Shown: piece after piece, positions 56,257-64,000 of the stretch
Layout of the letters: each line of letters opens with the position of its first letter
Numbering within the stretch: position 1 is the stretch's first letter
Assembly: GCA_023433705.1 (NCBI GenBank)
Contig: JAEYUC010000007.1
Coordinates: 38,670-102,669, forward strand
DNA from: Pseudomonadota bacterium
Lineage (GTDB): Bacteria > Pseudomonadota > Gammaproteobacteria > Steroidobacterales > Steroidobacteraceae
Length of the DNA: 64,000 nucleotides
Reading direction: 5' to 3'
Position numbers and translations under genes: made by a program
The notes under the pieces: generated by a model
What the model saw: only the letters and a program-made list of their open reading frames with translations
Databases searched by the model: none
Told to the model about the DNA's origin: nothing

Positions 56257-56290
56257 CGCTACGAAGTCTTTCCGACTTGATCGACGTTAG

Positions 56291-58549
56291 CTACGGCAGC
56301 GCGAACACCACGTACCCACCCTTGCCTAGATCCGTCGATCCGAAACCGCTTTCGCGGGTATTCAATCCCGAAGTGAGTGGCGTCGTCGCATTCACGACGA
56401 TGTAACTTCTGCCCCTAATCTGGTACAGCGCCGGCAAGCCTTCCGTCGACATCGGCAGCTCGTGCGACCAGAGCACCTCGCCGTTGTCCGCGTCGAACGC
56501 GTAGAACGTGCCGTCGCGGGCGGTCGAGAACACGATGCCCGTTGACGTGACGATCATCGCCTGGCGCTGTGAGCCGCGCGGCACGCCGGTGTCCTTGCCG
56601 CCCTGCTTCGCCACCTCGGGATCCTGACCGAGCGGTTTGCGCCACTTGATCACGCCCTTGTTGAGGTCGTACGCCATGATCTGCGACCACGGCGGCGCCA
56701 GTAGATGGGGATGCCCGAGGCCGTAGTCGGTGAAGTAACGCTTCTCGGGGACTTCGACGCCGTCCGGGTAGTTCTCCAGCGCGGGCGTGGCCGGGGCGCC
56801 GGCCGACGCGGGCGGACGCGTGATGCCACCCTTCGCCACCACGGGCCCTTCGGGAAGTTTGTCCGGTACCGGGATGTCGCCGGGGCGCTGCATCCGCACG
56901 CCACCTCCGAGGAACGCCAGGATGTCGCCTATCTGTTCATCGGTGACGTGCGGCAGGGGCGGCATGCGGCCATTGCCGTACGTGACGATGCGCGCGAACT
57001 GCGTGCCGCTGAACTGGCCACCGATGGACAACAGCGACGGTCCCGCCGACGTGCCGGCGCGATCCGCGCCGTGGCACATCGCGCAGGCTTCCTCGTACGC
57101 ATGTTTGCCGCGCTCGACCCTGGCCGGATCGGGCGGACCGAATCTCATGCCCGGATTGTCAGGCGTGATTTCCTTGAGCTTGTAGAAGGACGGAAAGTCC
57201 TGGTTCAGCAGATAGATGATGCCGGCGCCCGGGTTCGCGGCGGTGTTGCCCCAGTTGGTGCCGCCCACCGCGCCTGGAATGACGGCGCTCTCCTGGGTCG
57301 ACGGCGGATTGAACAGCCCGGTGCGCGCCTTGCCTATGCGTTCGCGCCAGTCCGCGCGCTCCGCGTCGCTGATCAGATAAGGCGTCAGGTCGTCCGCCCT
57401 GACTACCTGCCGTGCGCTAGGCGGCAACGTCGAGAACGGCTGCGTCGGCCAGGCCTTCTCGCCGGGCATGTCGCTCGGTGGCACGGGGCGCTCCTCGATC
57501 GGCCACACCGGCTCGCCGGTCACGCGATCGAACACGAACACGAAACCCTGCTTGGTCGCCTGCGCGACGGCGTCGATGGTCTTGCCATCCTTGCGCACGG
57601 TGATGAGCTGCGGCGCGGCGGTCGGGTCGTAGTCCCACAGGTCGTGGTGCACGAACTGGAAATGCCACAGTCGCTCGCCGGTACGTGCGTTCAACGCGAC
57701 GATGCAGTCGCTGAACAGGTTCGCGCCATGGCGGTCCGCGCCGTAGTAGTCGTAGGTCGGTGAAGATACGGGTAGATAGACGATGCCGCGCTTCTCGTCG
57801 AGCGTCATCTCGCCCCAGACGTTCGCGCCGCCGGCGTACTTGTACGCGTCCTTGGGCCAGGTGTCGTAGCCGAACTCGCCGGGCCGCGGGATCGTGCGGA
57901 AGGTCCACGCGAGTTTTCCGGTCACGACGTCGTAGGCGCGCACGTGCCCCGGCGCGGAGAAATAGCCTTCCCCCGGCGAACTGCCGAGGATGAGGAGGTT
58001 CCCGAAGATGCGCCCGGGCGTGGCCGAGGCCGCGCGGCGCACGGTCGCGGGATCGCGATCGAGCCCGACGCGGAAATCCACCGCGCCGTTAGTGCCGAAC
58101 GTGGTGATCGACTTGCCCGTGCGCGCGTCGATCGCCTGCAGCAGGTCGTCCACGATGAACAGCAATCGCCGATCCTTGCCATCCTTGCTGCGCCAGTAGT
58201 TGATGCCGCGGTTGGTGATGCCGCGCAGGTTCGCGTGGATCCACAGCTCCTTGCGGGTCTCGACGTCGATCGCGACGAGCGAGCTGTCCTTCGCGAGCAG
58301 GTACATGACGCCGTCGGCGATCAGCGGGCTGAACTGGTAGGAGCGCTGATCGCCGGTCGGATAGATCCAGTCGATCGTGAGCTTCGAGACGTTCTTCTTC
58401 GTGATGTCGCGTACCTTGACGTACTTCGACTGGTCGGGCGAACCGCCGTAGTCGGGCCAATCCGCGGCGGAGGCATTCGCGCCGGCGAGCGTTGCCAGCA
58501 AGGCCAGCCCCAGCGAGCAGACCTGGAATCGTCTGTGAATCGGTGTCAT
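56291..58549 (-). CDS. PQQ- and heme c-containing dehydrogenase (quinohemoprotein)
   Basis: Exported enzyme of 752 residues from ATG 58549, before a signal peptide (CSLGLALLATLAGANASAAD); longer frames cover the ThuA gene. It is a PQQ-dependent dehydrogenase beta-propeller (DWPDYGGSPDQSKYV, VMYLLAKDSSLVAIDVET, LWHFQFVHHDLWDYDPTAAP). A cytochrome c domain with CAMCH (Cys489-Cys492-His493) sits in the middle, before the last propeller blades (IMAYDLNKGVIKWRKPLGQD ... STDLGKGGYVVFALP). Oxidises an alcohol or sugar in the periplasm; substrate unknown. Confidence 0.9.
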   Translation of the reverse strand: MTPIHRRFQVCSLGLALLATLAGANASAADWPDYGGSPDQSKYVKVRDITKKNVSKLTIDWIYPTGDQRSYQFSPLIADGVMYLLAKDSSLVAIDVETRKELWIHANLRGITNRGINYWRSKDGKDRRLLFIVDDLLQAIDARTGKSITTFGTNGAVDFRVGLDRDPATVRRAASATPGRIFGNLLILGSSPGEGYFSAPGHVRAYDVVTGKLAWTFRTIPRPGEFGYDTWPKDAYKYAGGANVWGEMTLDEKRGIVYLPVSSPTYDYYGADRHGANLFSDCIVALNARTGERLWHFQFVHHDLWDYDPTAAPQLITVRKDGKTIDAVAQATKQGFVFVFDRVTGEPVWPIEERPVPPSDMPGEKAWPTQPFSTLPPSARQVVRADDLTPYLISDAERADWRERIGKARTGLFNPPSTQESAVIPGAVGGTNWGNTAANPGAGIIYLLNQDFPSFYKLKEITPDNPGMRFGPPDPARVERGKHAYEEACAMCHGADRAGTSAGPSLLSIGGQFSGTQFARIVTYGNGRMPPLPHVTDEQIGDILAFLGGGVRMQRPGDIPVPDKLPEGPVVAKGGITRPPASAGAPATPALENYPDGVEVPEKRYFTDYGLGHPHLLAPPWSQIMAYDLNKGVIKWRKPLGQDPEVAKQGGKDTGVPRGSQRQAMIVTSTGIVFSTARDGTFYAFDADNGEVLWSHELPMSTEGLPALYQIRGRSYIVVNATTPLTSGLNTRESGFGSTDLGKGGYVVFALP

Positions 58550-58560
58550 CGGCAATGTTG

Positions 58561-59505
58561 TTAGTTTGCTTTCGGAGGGGGACCCGCCGCGAAGGCCGGC
58601 GGTGAAGTGTTGCTGACGTCGGGCGTCGGCGATGCGATGCCGCCCTTCGGAATCTCGATGCCGGCGGCCCACGCGATGCCGTTCAGCAGGAACTTGCGGT
58701 AATTGTCCTGCGCCAGGTTGTCGCGGAAATCCAGGCCACCGAACACGAACCCCCGCCCGCCATCGTCGCGCTGGAAGGCCCACGCGGCCACCTGCGGGCC
58801 CATGGCGAATTTGTCTTCCTTTGGCGTGCCGAGGATCAGCTCGGTGCGGCGCTTGTCGTTCGGCGGCAGGAAATAACGCGAGAACACTTCGTCGCGATAG
58901 GTCCAAGGCTGCACGCCGCTAAGGATCGGGTGTTTGCGGTCGAGTAGCGTCATCGACCATTCGTCGACGGGATTCTTCGAGGCGCCCTGTACCCAGAGAC
59001 CGCCGGTCCACTGCAGGTAGTAAGCTCGCGCCGCCCAGTTCTCGGCCCAGCTCGCGTAGTGCAGCAGCACCACGCCGATGCGGTTCTGTTTGATCAGTTC
59101 GTCCAGGGCCTTGAGATACGCGGTGGTCTCTTCATCGTAGCTGCGGCCGTTGGTCGTCGGGTCCGGCGGGAACAGAGGATGCGTTTCCTTCTCGTGCCGG
59201 TCCGAGCTCGAGTTGATGACGATGACGGACGCGGTACGCACCGCCGTGAGATCGCGCGGCAATCTGCCCACCAGCACTTCGGTGTGTACGCCCGGAAGAT
59301 TCGTCGCGTTTTCGAACGATTCCGCGAGCGTGCGCAGGTCGAGTTCATACTCGTGACGCCCGCTGGCGCCGTGATCGCGCGGGCCGGCGACGAACAGGAT
59401 TTTCTTGTCGGCCGCGAAGGCAGGCTGCGGTGTCGCGCCCCACGTCGCACACACCAGGACGCACATCACGGCGCATGCGGTGAATCCGCGAGTCATTTGG
59501 TTCAA
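58561..59505 (-). CDS. exported ThuA-domain protein
   Basis: Protein of 314 residues with a signal peptide (FTACAVMCVLVCATWGATP) and a ThuA (trehalose-utilisation, glutamine-amidotransferase-like) domain: ILFVAGPRDHGASGRHEY, VIVINSSSDRHEKETHPLFP, IGVVLLHYASWAENW and FGGLDFRDN. Members often accompany sugar dehydrogenases or hydrolases with unknown chemistry. It is 11 bases upstream of the PQQ dehydrogenase, so they share an operon. Confidence 0.88.
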   Translation of the reverse strand: MNQMTRGFTACAVMCVLVCATWGATPQPAFAADKKILFVAGPRDHGASGRHEYELDLRTLAESFENATNLPGVHTEVLVGRLPRDLTAVRTASVIVINSSSDRHEKETHPLFPPDPTTNGRSYDEETTAYLKALDELIKQNRIGVVLLHYASWAENWAARAYYLQWTGGLWVQGASKNPVDEWSMTLLDRKHPILSGVQPWTYRDEVFSRYFLPPNDKRRTELILGTPKEDKFAMGPQVAAWAFQRDDGGRGFVFGGLDFRDNLAQDNYRKFLLNGIAWAAGIEIPKGGIASPTPDVSNTSPPAFAAGPPPKAN

Positions 59506-59802
59506 GCAACCCCCCAGAGATCGACCCAGAGACCGTGCGGCAGCGCGCCGCCCTGGCCTCGTAGTTCAACCCACGCGCGCGTCCGGGGCAAGTTGCCGCG
59601 TCAATAGATGATTGCTCGCAGATGCAGTCGATATCAGGGTTGCCCCGACGTTTGCGTTTGCCTTTGCGAAACACCGCGAGCCACGGAAGACGTCGCCTTG
59701 CGCGTCTCGACACCCTGCGTTCTCTCGATGGCATGGATAGTGGTCGCGCTCGTGTTGAGCCGAAGACTGCGGTGATATGCCGGCCTCACGAGCGCACGCT
59801 GA
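59506..59802. other. intergenic region between msrA and ThuA genes
   Basis: 297 bases on which I see no gene, RNA gene or convincing promoter; the promoter for the ThuA/PQQ dehydrogenase operon is expected here. Some inverted-repeat-poor, mixed-GC sequence. Confidence 0.4.
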
Positions 59803-60435
59803 TCAGGCGTATTTCACGCCGCACCCACCCAGCCCGCAGTACCCGTTCGGATTCTTCGCCAGGTACTGCTGGTGATACTCCTCGGCGTACCAGAACTCCG
59901 GCGCCTCGCGGATTTCGGTCGTGATCGCCGCGCGATGCGCCTTCGTCAACGCCTCCTGATAACGGCGCTGGCCTTCCTCGGCCGCCTTCTTCTGCTCGTC
60001 CGTGGTCCAGTAGATAGCCGAGCGGTACTGCGTGCCGACGTCGTTGCCCTGGCGCATGCCCTGGGTCGGATCGTGCGATTCCCAGAACGCCTCGAGCAGC
60101 GTTTCGTAGCTCACCTTGGCGGGGTCGTAGATCACGCGCACGATCTCGGCGTGTCCCGTGCGGCCCGAGCACACCTCTTCATAGGTCGCATTGGGCGTGT
60201 AGCCGCCCGCGTATCCGACCGCGGTCGTGACGACGCCGGGTATCTGCCAGAACTTGCGCTCGGCGCCCCAGAAGCAGCCGAGTCCGAAAAAGGCTTCCTC
60301 GAGACCCCCGGTCGCCGGCTGCTTGATGTTGCTGCCGTTGACGAAGTGTTTGCCCGAGATGGGCAGCGGCGTGTTACGGCCGGGCAGCGCCTGGTCCTGC
60401 GCGGGAATGACGGTCTTCTTGCTAAGGAGGGCCAT
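59803..60435 (-). CDS. msrA: peptide methionine sulfoxide reductase A
   Basis: Reduces methionine-S-sulfoxide in proteins. ATG 60435 with GGAGG-like AAGGAGG just upstream, 210 residues. The catalytic Cys54 sits in [10 protein letters not shown]; the resolving cysteines are Cys200 and Cys205 in GYCGLGGCG. The substrate motif [14 protein letters not shown] is conserved. No signal peptide, so cytosolic. Divergent from the ICMT-like gene. Confidence 0.97.
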   Translation of the reverse strand: MALLSKKTVIPAQDQALPGRNTPLPISGKHFVNGSNIKQPATGGLEEAFFGLGCFWGAERKFWQIPGVVTTAVGYAGGYTPNATYEEVCSGRTGHAEIVRVIYDPAKVSYETLLEAFWESHDPTQGMRQGNDVGTQYRSAIYWTTDEQKKAAEEGQRRYQEALTKAHRAAITTEIREAPEFWYAEEYHQQYLAKNPNGYCGLGGCGVKYA

Positions 60436-60539
60436 TTGGACTCCTGGTCGGTAGATCGAGGGGGGCCGACCCAGTGTGGGGTGGCCCCCTGCATTACTCA
60501 AGTGTGGTCCGGTAGTGGGGTTGGTTAGACTCGCCCGCG

Positions 60540-61115
60540 ATGACCGAATCCGTCAGCACCCCGCGCCTGCGCGCCACTTTCGCGATCTATCTCGTGCTGA
60601 TCGTCGCCGCGGCCTTCATCGGCCCGCGGGGCGTTGGGTCCTGGGCCTATTACGTCACCGGCGCCATTGGCTTCCTCTGCGTGGCGCTCGCCTGCCTGGG
60701 CCGCATCTGGTGCTCGGTATTCATTGCCGGCCGCAAGGACGCGACGCTGGTCACGACCGGTCCCTACGCGGTGTGCCGACATCCGCTCTATTCGTTGTCC
60801 GTGCTCGGCGCCCTGGGCCTGGGGCTGACGACCCGCTCGCCGCTGCTGTGCGCCGCGACGGTCCTCGCGATCCTGGCGCTCGTGCTGGTCGCGGCCGCCC
60901 GCGAGGAAAAGTACCTCGCGAACGCCTTTCCGGAAGCGTTCGCGGCTTATGTCGCAGCCACTCCAAGCAAGTGGTGGCCCGCCTCCGCGAGGCCGCTGCC
61001 GGATCGCATCGACGTGCACCCCGCGGTCTACTGGAAGGCATTCCTGGACGCCGGCTCGTTCTTCCTGCTTTGGCTTCTCGTGGCCGTTTCGACGGAATAT
61101 CGCCTGTCCATGTAG
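60540..61115 (+). CDS. ICMT/phospholipid methyltransferase-like membrane protein
   Basis: Protein of 191 residues with four or so helices and the isoprenylcysteine carboxyl methyltransferase-like signature: [19 protein letters not shown] (RHPxY, SAM-binding) and [19 protein letters not shown]. Bacterial members methylate lipids or unknown small molecules. Substrate not deducible. Confidence 0.88.
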   Translation: MTESVSTPRLRATFAIYLVLIVAAAFIGPRGVGSWAYYVTGAIGFLCVALACLGRIWCSVFIAGRKDATLVTTGPYAVCRHPLYSLSVLGALGLGLTTRSPLLCAATVLAILALVLVAAAREEKYLANAFPEAFAAYVAATPSKWWPASARPLPDRIDVHPAVYWKAFLDAGSFFLLWLLVAVSTEYRLSM

Positions 61116-61163
61116 GACTGCCGTCTGATACGCAACGCCCCGCGACCGACCTAGGCTCGACGC

Positions 61164-61640
61164 ATGAACACCCGAAACCTCTATGCCTGCGCTGTCGCCC
61201 TCGCCCTAACTAACCTGCCCGGCTGCGCCTCGAAATCGACGCCGGATGAACCCACACAATCCACCGCCACGCTCGTGAACACGTACTGGCGCCTCGGCAA
61301 GGTCGGGGAGCGGGTGGTGACGACGCCGCAGGGCGCGCAGGACATCTACTTCGTGATGCAGTCGGACAACCAGCGCGTAGCCGGATACTCCGGCTGCAAT
61401 CGCATGATGGGCTCGTACGCGCTCAACGGCGGCGAGATCAAGTTCGACCAGATGGCGGGCACGCGCATGGCCTGTCTCGGCGACAGCATGAAGCTCGAGG
61501 ACGAGTTCCTCGCGATCTTCCCTCGCGTGGCGCGCTGGGAAATCACCGGACAGACGTTGCAGTTGTTCGATGCGGACGGCAATCCACTCGCGACGTTCGA
61601 GGCCCGCTCGCCGGACCCTGCGAGTGCACGGCTCGACTAG
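61164..61640 (+). CDS. META-domain (HslJ-like) lipoprotein
   Basis: Protein of 158 residues with a lipobox (LPGC, Cys21) and a META domain: LVNTYWRLGKVGERVVTTPQ, VAGYSGCNRMMGSYALNGGE, IKFDQMAGTRMACLGDSMKL (paired cysteines), ending QTLQLFDADGNPLATFEA. HslJ is an outer-membrane heat-inducible lipoprotein linked to antibiotic tolerance in E. coli; function here unknown. Confidence 0.88.
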   Translation: MNTRNLYACAVALALTNLPGCASKSTPDEPTQSTATLVNTYWRLGKVGERVVTTPQGAQDIYFVMQSDNQRVAGYSGCNRMMGSYALNGGEIKFDQMAGTRMACLGDSMKLEDEFLAIFPRVARWEITGQTLQLFDADGNPLATFEARSPDPASARLD

Positions 61641-61643
61641 CGC

Positions 61644-61961
61644 CTAGCGCGCCGCTTCCCGCACGCAGCGGTATTCGCGCGTCACGCGCCAGCGATTGCA
61701 GCGTTCATTCGTGCCGTCGATACACGCGCGGGCTTCGCCTTCGCGCGTGGCGCCCTGGCGAAAGCCCCAATCGGCGCAACGCTCGCGCACGAGCGTGGTT
61801 GCGGCGCGATCGTCGACCTGCGGGTTCTCGAAGCGGCGGAACTCATAAGAGATGCTGATGGTGCCCGCCTGCTGGTCCGAATCGGATTCCGTCCAGAACT
61901 TGTAGGTGGTGCAGCCGGCCAATACGGCCAGCACGGCAAAGATGGGCAGCGCGCGTGTCAT
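61644..61961 (-). CDS. YecR-like lipoprotein (copy 2)
   Basis: Lipoprotein of 105 residues (lipobox LAGC, Cys17) from ATG 61961. The same pattern as copy 1 at 51036-51380: ISISYEFRRFENPQVDDRAA, RERCADWGFRQGATREGEA, ACIDGTNERCNRWRVTREYRC. Longer frames upstream are shadows. The two copies are about 10 kb apart and clearly related; function unknown. Convergent with the HslJ-like gene, three bases apart. Confidence 0.82.
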   Translation of the reverse strand: MTRALPIFAVLAVLAGCTTYKFWTESDSDQQAGTISISYEFRRFENPQVDDRAATTLVRERCADWGFRQGATREGEARACIDGTNERCNRWRVTREYRCVREAAR

Positions 61962-62045
61962 AAGGCGAACTGTAGCCGGTTTTGAGTCACGGAACGCGGG
62001 GGTCCGTTCTGGCGCATCGTTCCGCGCCGCGATATACAGGGCGCC

Positions 62046-62543
62046 ATGCATCGCCGTGCCGCTTCCCTGGCTGCGCTGTTGATCGCCCCGGCTGCCATCT
62101 GTTCGTCGGCCGCGGCGCAATCCAACACCGTCATCGGCGCCCCCAACCAGCTCATCAGCGATGGCGCACGCGCGATGGAGGCCGGCCGGTTCGAGGAAGG
62201 CATGAGACTCACGCTCGCGGGACTCGAACTGCCGTCGCCGCCCGCGGACGCCGCCGCGGCGCATTCGAACCTGTGCGCCGCATACGTCCGTCTCAAGCGT
62301 TACGACGAGGCGCTCTCTCACTGCAATGACGCGCTCGAACTCGACACGACGAACTGGCGCACGTACAACAATCGCGCCGCCGTGTTCGTCGGCATGAAGA
62401 AGTTCGATCTCGCCATGACGGACGTGAACACCGGGCTCACGATCGCGCCGAATTCTGCGACACTCCTCAAGACCCGCGAGGTGGTCTCCGAACACCAGGC
62501 GGCCCACATGCCCGACCGCGGGCGCAAACCGAAAAAAACCTGA
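62046..62543 (+). CDS. exported TPR-repeat protein
   Basis: Protein of 165 residues with a signal peptide (AASLAALLIAPAAICSSAAAQS) and about three TPR units (AAHSNLCAAYVRLKRYDEAL, RTYNNRAAVFVGMKKFDLAM). It overlaps the start of the next gene (ATGA at 62541-62545), so expression is coupled. Role unknown; probably a periplasmic partner or chaperone. Confidence 0.87.
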   Translation: MHRRAASLAALLIAPAAICSSAAAQSNTVIGAPNQLISDGARAMEAGRFEEGMRLTLAGLELPSPPADAAAAHSNLCAAYVRLKRYDEALSHCNDALELDTTNWRTYNNRAAVFVGMKKFDLAMTDVNTGLTIAPNSATLLKTREVVSEHQAAHMPDRGRKPKKT

Positions 62544-64000
62544 TGCAACTACCCGAACAGGTGCCCGGCGCGGAAGCGTCGCAATTCGCGCTGCTCAAGA
62601 CCCGCCGGTTCCTGCCCTTCTTCCTCACGCAGTTCTTCGGCGCCTTCAACGACAACCTGTTCCGCAATGCATTGATCGTTTCCGTCACCTTCGGCGCGAC
62701 GGTCGCCGCGGAGAAGGCGAAGATCCTCGCGAACATCGCGCCCGGCCTGTTCATCCTGCCGTTCTTCCTGTTTTCCGCGATCGCGGGACAGCTTGCGGAC
62801 AAGTACGAGAAGAGCCGGCTGATCCGCCAGACGCGCGCCGCCGAGGTCGTGGTGATGCTGGGCGCCGCGGTCGCGCTGTATTACTCGCACATCCCTTCGT
62901 TGCTTACATTGCTGTTCCTGCTGGGCGTGCTCGCGACGATCTTCGGGCCGCTCAAGTATTCGCTGATGCCGCAGCACCTGCGCCAGAGCGAGCTGGTCGG
63001 CGGCAATGCGCTCGTGGACTCGGGAACGTTTCTGGCGATCCTGATCGGCACGATCATGGGTGGTCTGCTCGTGCCGACGCCGGATTCGACGGTGACCGGG
63101 AGCGGCGCGAGTCATGCGAGCATCGCCGCCTCCGTCGCGATGGTCGTCGTGGCCATCGCGACGTACTTCTTCTCGCGATTCATTCCACGCGGCGAAGCGA
63201 CGGATCCCGGGTTGCGCGTGAACTTCAATCCGATTACCGCGACATGGCAGGTAGTCAGGTTCGCCGCGCAGACTCGCGCCATCTTCCTCTCGCTGCTCGG
63301 CATCTCGTGGTTCTGGCTGGTCGGCGCGTTGATCCTCGCGCAGCTCCCGGCCTACACGCACGACGTCCTGCGCGGCGACAAGTCGGTCTACACGCTGCTG
63401 CTGGCTGCGTTTTCGATCGGCACGGCGCTCGGTTCGCTGGCCTGCGAAAAACTGTCGGGACACAAGGTGGAGATCGGGCTGGTGCCGCTCGGCTCGATCG
63501 GGATGACGGTTTGCCTCATCGACCTGTATTTCGAGCGCACGGGAATGCCCGCGGGCGGGGCGCCGGTGGTCAACTGGACGCAGTTCGTCTCCGAGGGCGG
63601 CTGGGACATCGTGCTCGACTGCGCGCTGATCGGCGCGTTCGGTGGCCTGTTCATCGTGCCGCTGTACGCACTCGTCCTGCAGCGTAGCGCCGAAAGTCAC
63701 CGCGCACGCATCATCGCGTGCAACAACATCCTCAACGCGCTGTTCATGGTGCTCGCGTCGGCGCTCGCGATCGGCTGGTTGTCCGCGGGCATGACGATCC
63801 CGCAACTGTTCATCCTCGCGGCCGTGCTCAACGCGATCGTCGCGACGTACATCTACACGCTCGTGCCCGAGTTCCTGATGCGCTTCCTCACGTGGGTGCT
63901 CATCAACACGATGTACCGCATCAAGGTGCAGGGCCTCGAAAACATCCCCGAGCGCGGGCCCGCGCTGCTGGTGTGCAATCACGTGAGCTTCATGGACGCG
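62543..64000 (+). CDS. LplT/Aas-type lysophospholipid transporter-acyltransferase (partial)
   Basis: N-terminal 486 residues of a fusion. Residues 1-430 are a major facilitator-like lysophospholipid transporter (FLPFFLTQFFGAFNDNLF, FGPLKYSLMPQHLRQSELVG, NALVDSGTFLAILIGTIMGG). The last visible part (from about 455: KVQGLENIPERGPALLVCNH) begins the PlsC acyltransferase domain, with its NHxxxxD box at CNHVSFMDA, where the window ends. It flips and re-acylates lysophospholipids at the inner membrane, as LplT-Aas does. Starts by ATGA overlap with the TPR gene. Confidence 0.93.
   Translation, partial: MQLPEQVPGAEASQFALLKTRRFLPFFLTQFFGAFNDNLFRNALIVSVTFGATVAAEKAKILANIAPGLFILPFFLFSAIAGQLADKYEKSRLIRQTRAAEVVVMLGAAVALYYSHIPSLLTLLFLLGVLATIFGPLKYSLMPQHLRQSELVGGNALVDSGTFLAILIGTIMGGLLVPTPDSTVTGSGASHASIAASVAMVVVAIATYFFSRFIPRGEATDPGLRVNFNPITATWQVVRFAAQTRAIFLSLLGISWFWLVGALILAQLPAYTHDVLRGDKSVYTLLLAAFSIGTALGSLACEKLSGHKVEIGLVPLGSIGMTVCLIDLYFERTGMPAGGAPVVNWTQFVSEGGWDIVLDCALIGAFGGLFIVPLYALVLQRSAESHRARIIACNNILNALFMVLASALAIGWLSAGMTIPQLFILAAVLNAIVATYIYTLVPEFLMRFLTWVLINTMYRIKVQGLENIPERGPALLVCNHVSFMDA

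Larger units (their letters stand above)
52544..56267. other. lower-GC patch bounded by a 9-bp direct repeat
   Basis: By eye about half G+C in 52.55-54.0 and 55.1-56.28 kb, against about two thirds elsewhere. CTACGAAGT occurs at 52544-52552 (two bases after the SRPBCC stop codon) and again at 56259-56267 (just after the orphan pair), a possible target-site duplication or att remnant. The patch holds the TIR gene, the 56-residue zinc ribbon, an intermediate-GC NAD epimerase and the orphan pair. No integrase or transposase is present. Repeat and composition are seen; acquisition is inferred. Confidence 0.5.

Overview
The window is a GC-rich chromosomal segment (about two thirds G+C by eye) of a gammaproteobacterium. 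PEP carboxylase, an ECF41 sigma factor, CzcCBA, a YecR-like pair, MsrA and an LplT/Aas-type fusion together suggest the Steroidobacter/Nevskia/Xanthomonas side of the class, but that placement is an inference. I see no tRNA, rRNA, CRISPR array or complete insertion sequence.

Layout. (1) 1-9.1 kb is mostly housekeeping: an ABC exporter (cut by the window edge), an Mpo1-like protein, ppc, an EamA permease, a Kef-type antiporter, then an AhpD-like protein and its ECF41 sigma factor. Both of the last two have a perfect ECF41-type promoter (TGTCACA-N16-CGTC). (2) 9.3-19.7 kb is one long minus-strand operon. It encodes an ExbB/ExbD/ExbD/AgmX-type proton-driven motor with two large periplasmic TPR proteins, a thioredoxin-fold protein and three uncharacterised proteins, and resembles the Tol-Pal, TonB and Agl/Glt envelope machines. 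(3) 20.1-34.5 kb is a bipartite locus for exported redox proteins. A Tat-exported DUF1501 protein and two CxxCH proteins run one way. An HzsA-like diheme lipoprotein, two outer-membrane barrels, TlpA, a DUF4266 lipoprotein and a DUF3570 barrel run the other way, with an ApbE flavin transferase nearby. I consider this the most interesting undescribed candidate system.

(4) 34.6-51.4 kb holds a SYLF protein, a heavy-metal efflux operon (czcCBA with a His-rich leader gene), hydrolases, a PQQ sugar dehydrogenase, a DNA alkylation repair protein, an AAC(6')-like acetyltransferase, a CAAX-type protease and TPR proteins. Two inverted-repeat elements lie here: a 35-bp palindrome shared by two converging genes, and a 378-bp element with 43-bp perfect terminal repeats. 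(5) 52.5-56.3 kb is a patch with clearly lower G+C at both ends. It carries a TIR-domain protein, a tiny zinc-ribbon protein and a pair of orphan genes around a Tat-type NAD-epimerase, and is bounded by a 9-bp direct repeat. (6) 56.3-64 kb has a PQQ/cytochrome c dehydrogenase with a ThuA protein, msrA, an ICMT-like methyltransferase, small lipoproteins, and the start of a lysophospholipid transporter/acyltransferase that runs off the window.

Start codons were often moved inward from the longest reading frame where a Shine-Dalgarno site, signal peptide or promoter supported it; the reason is given in each entry.
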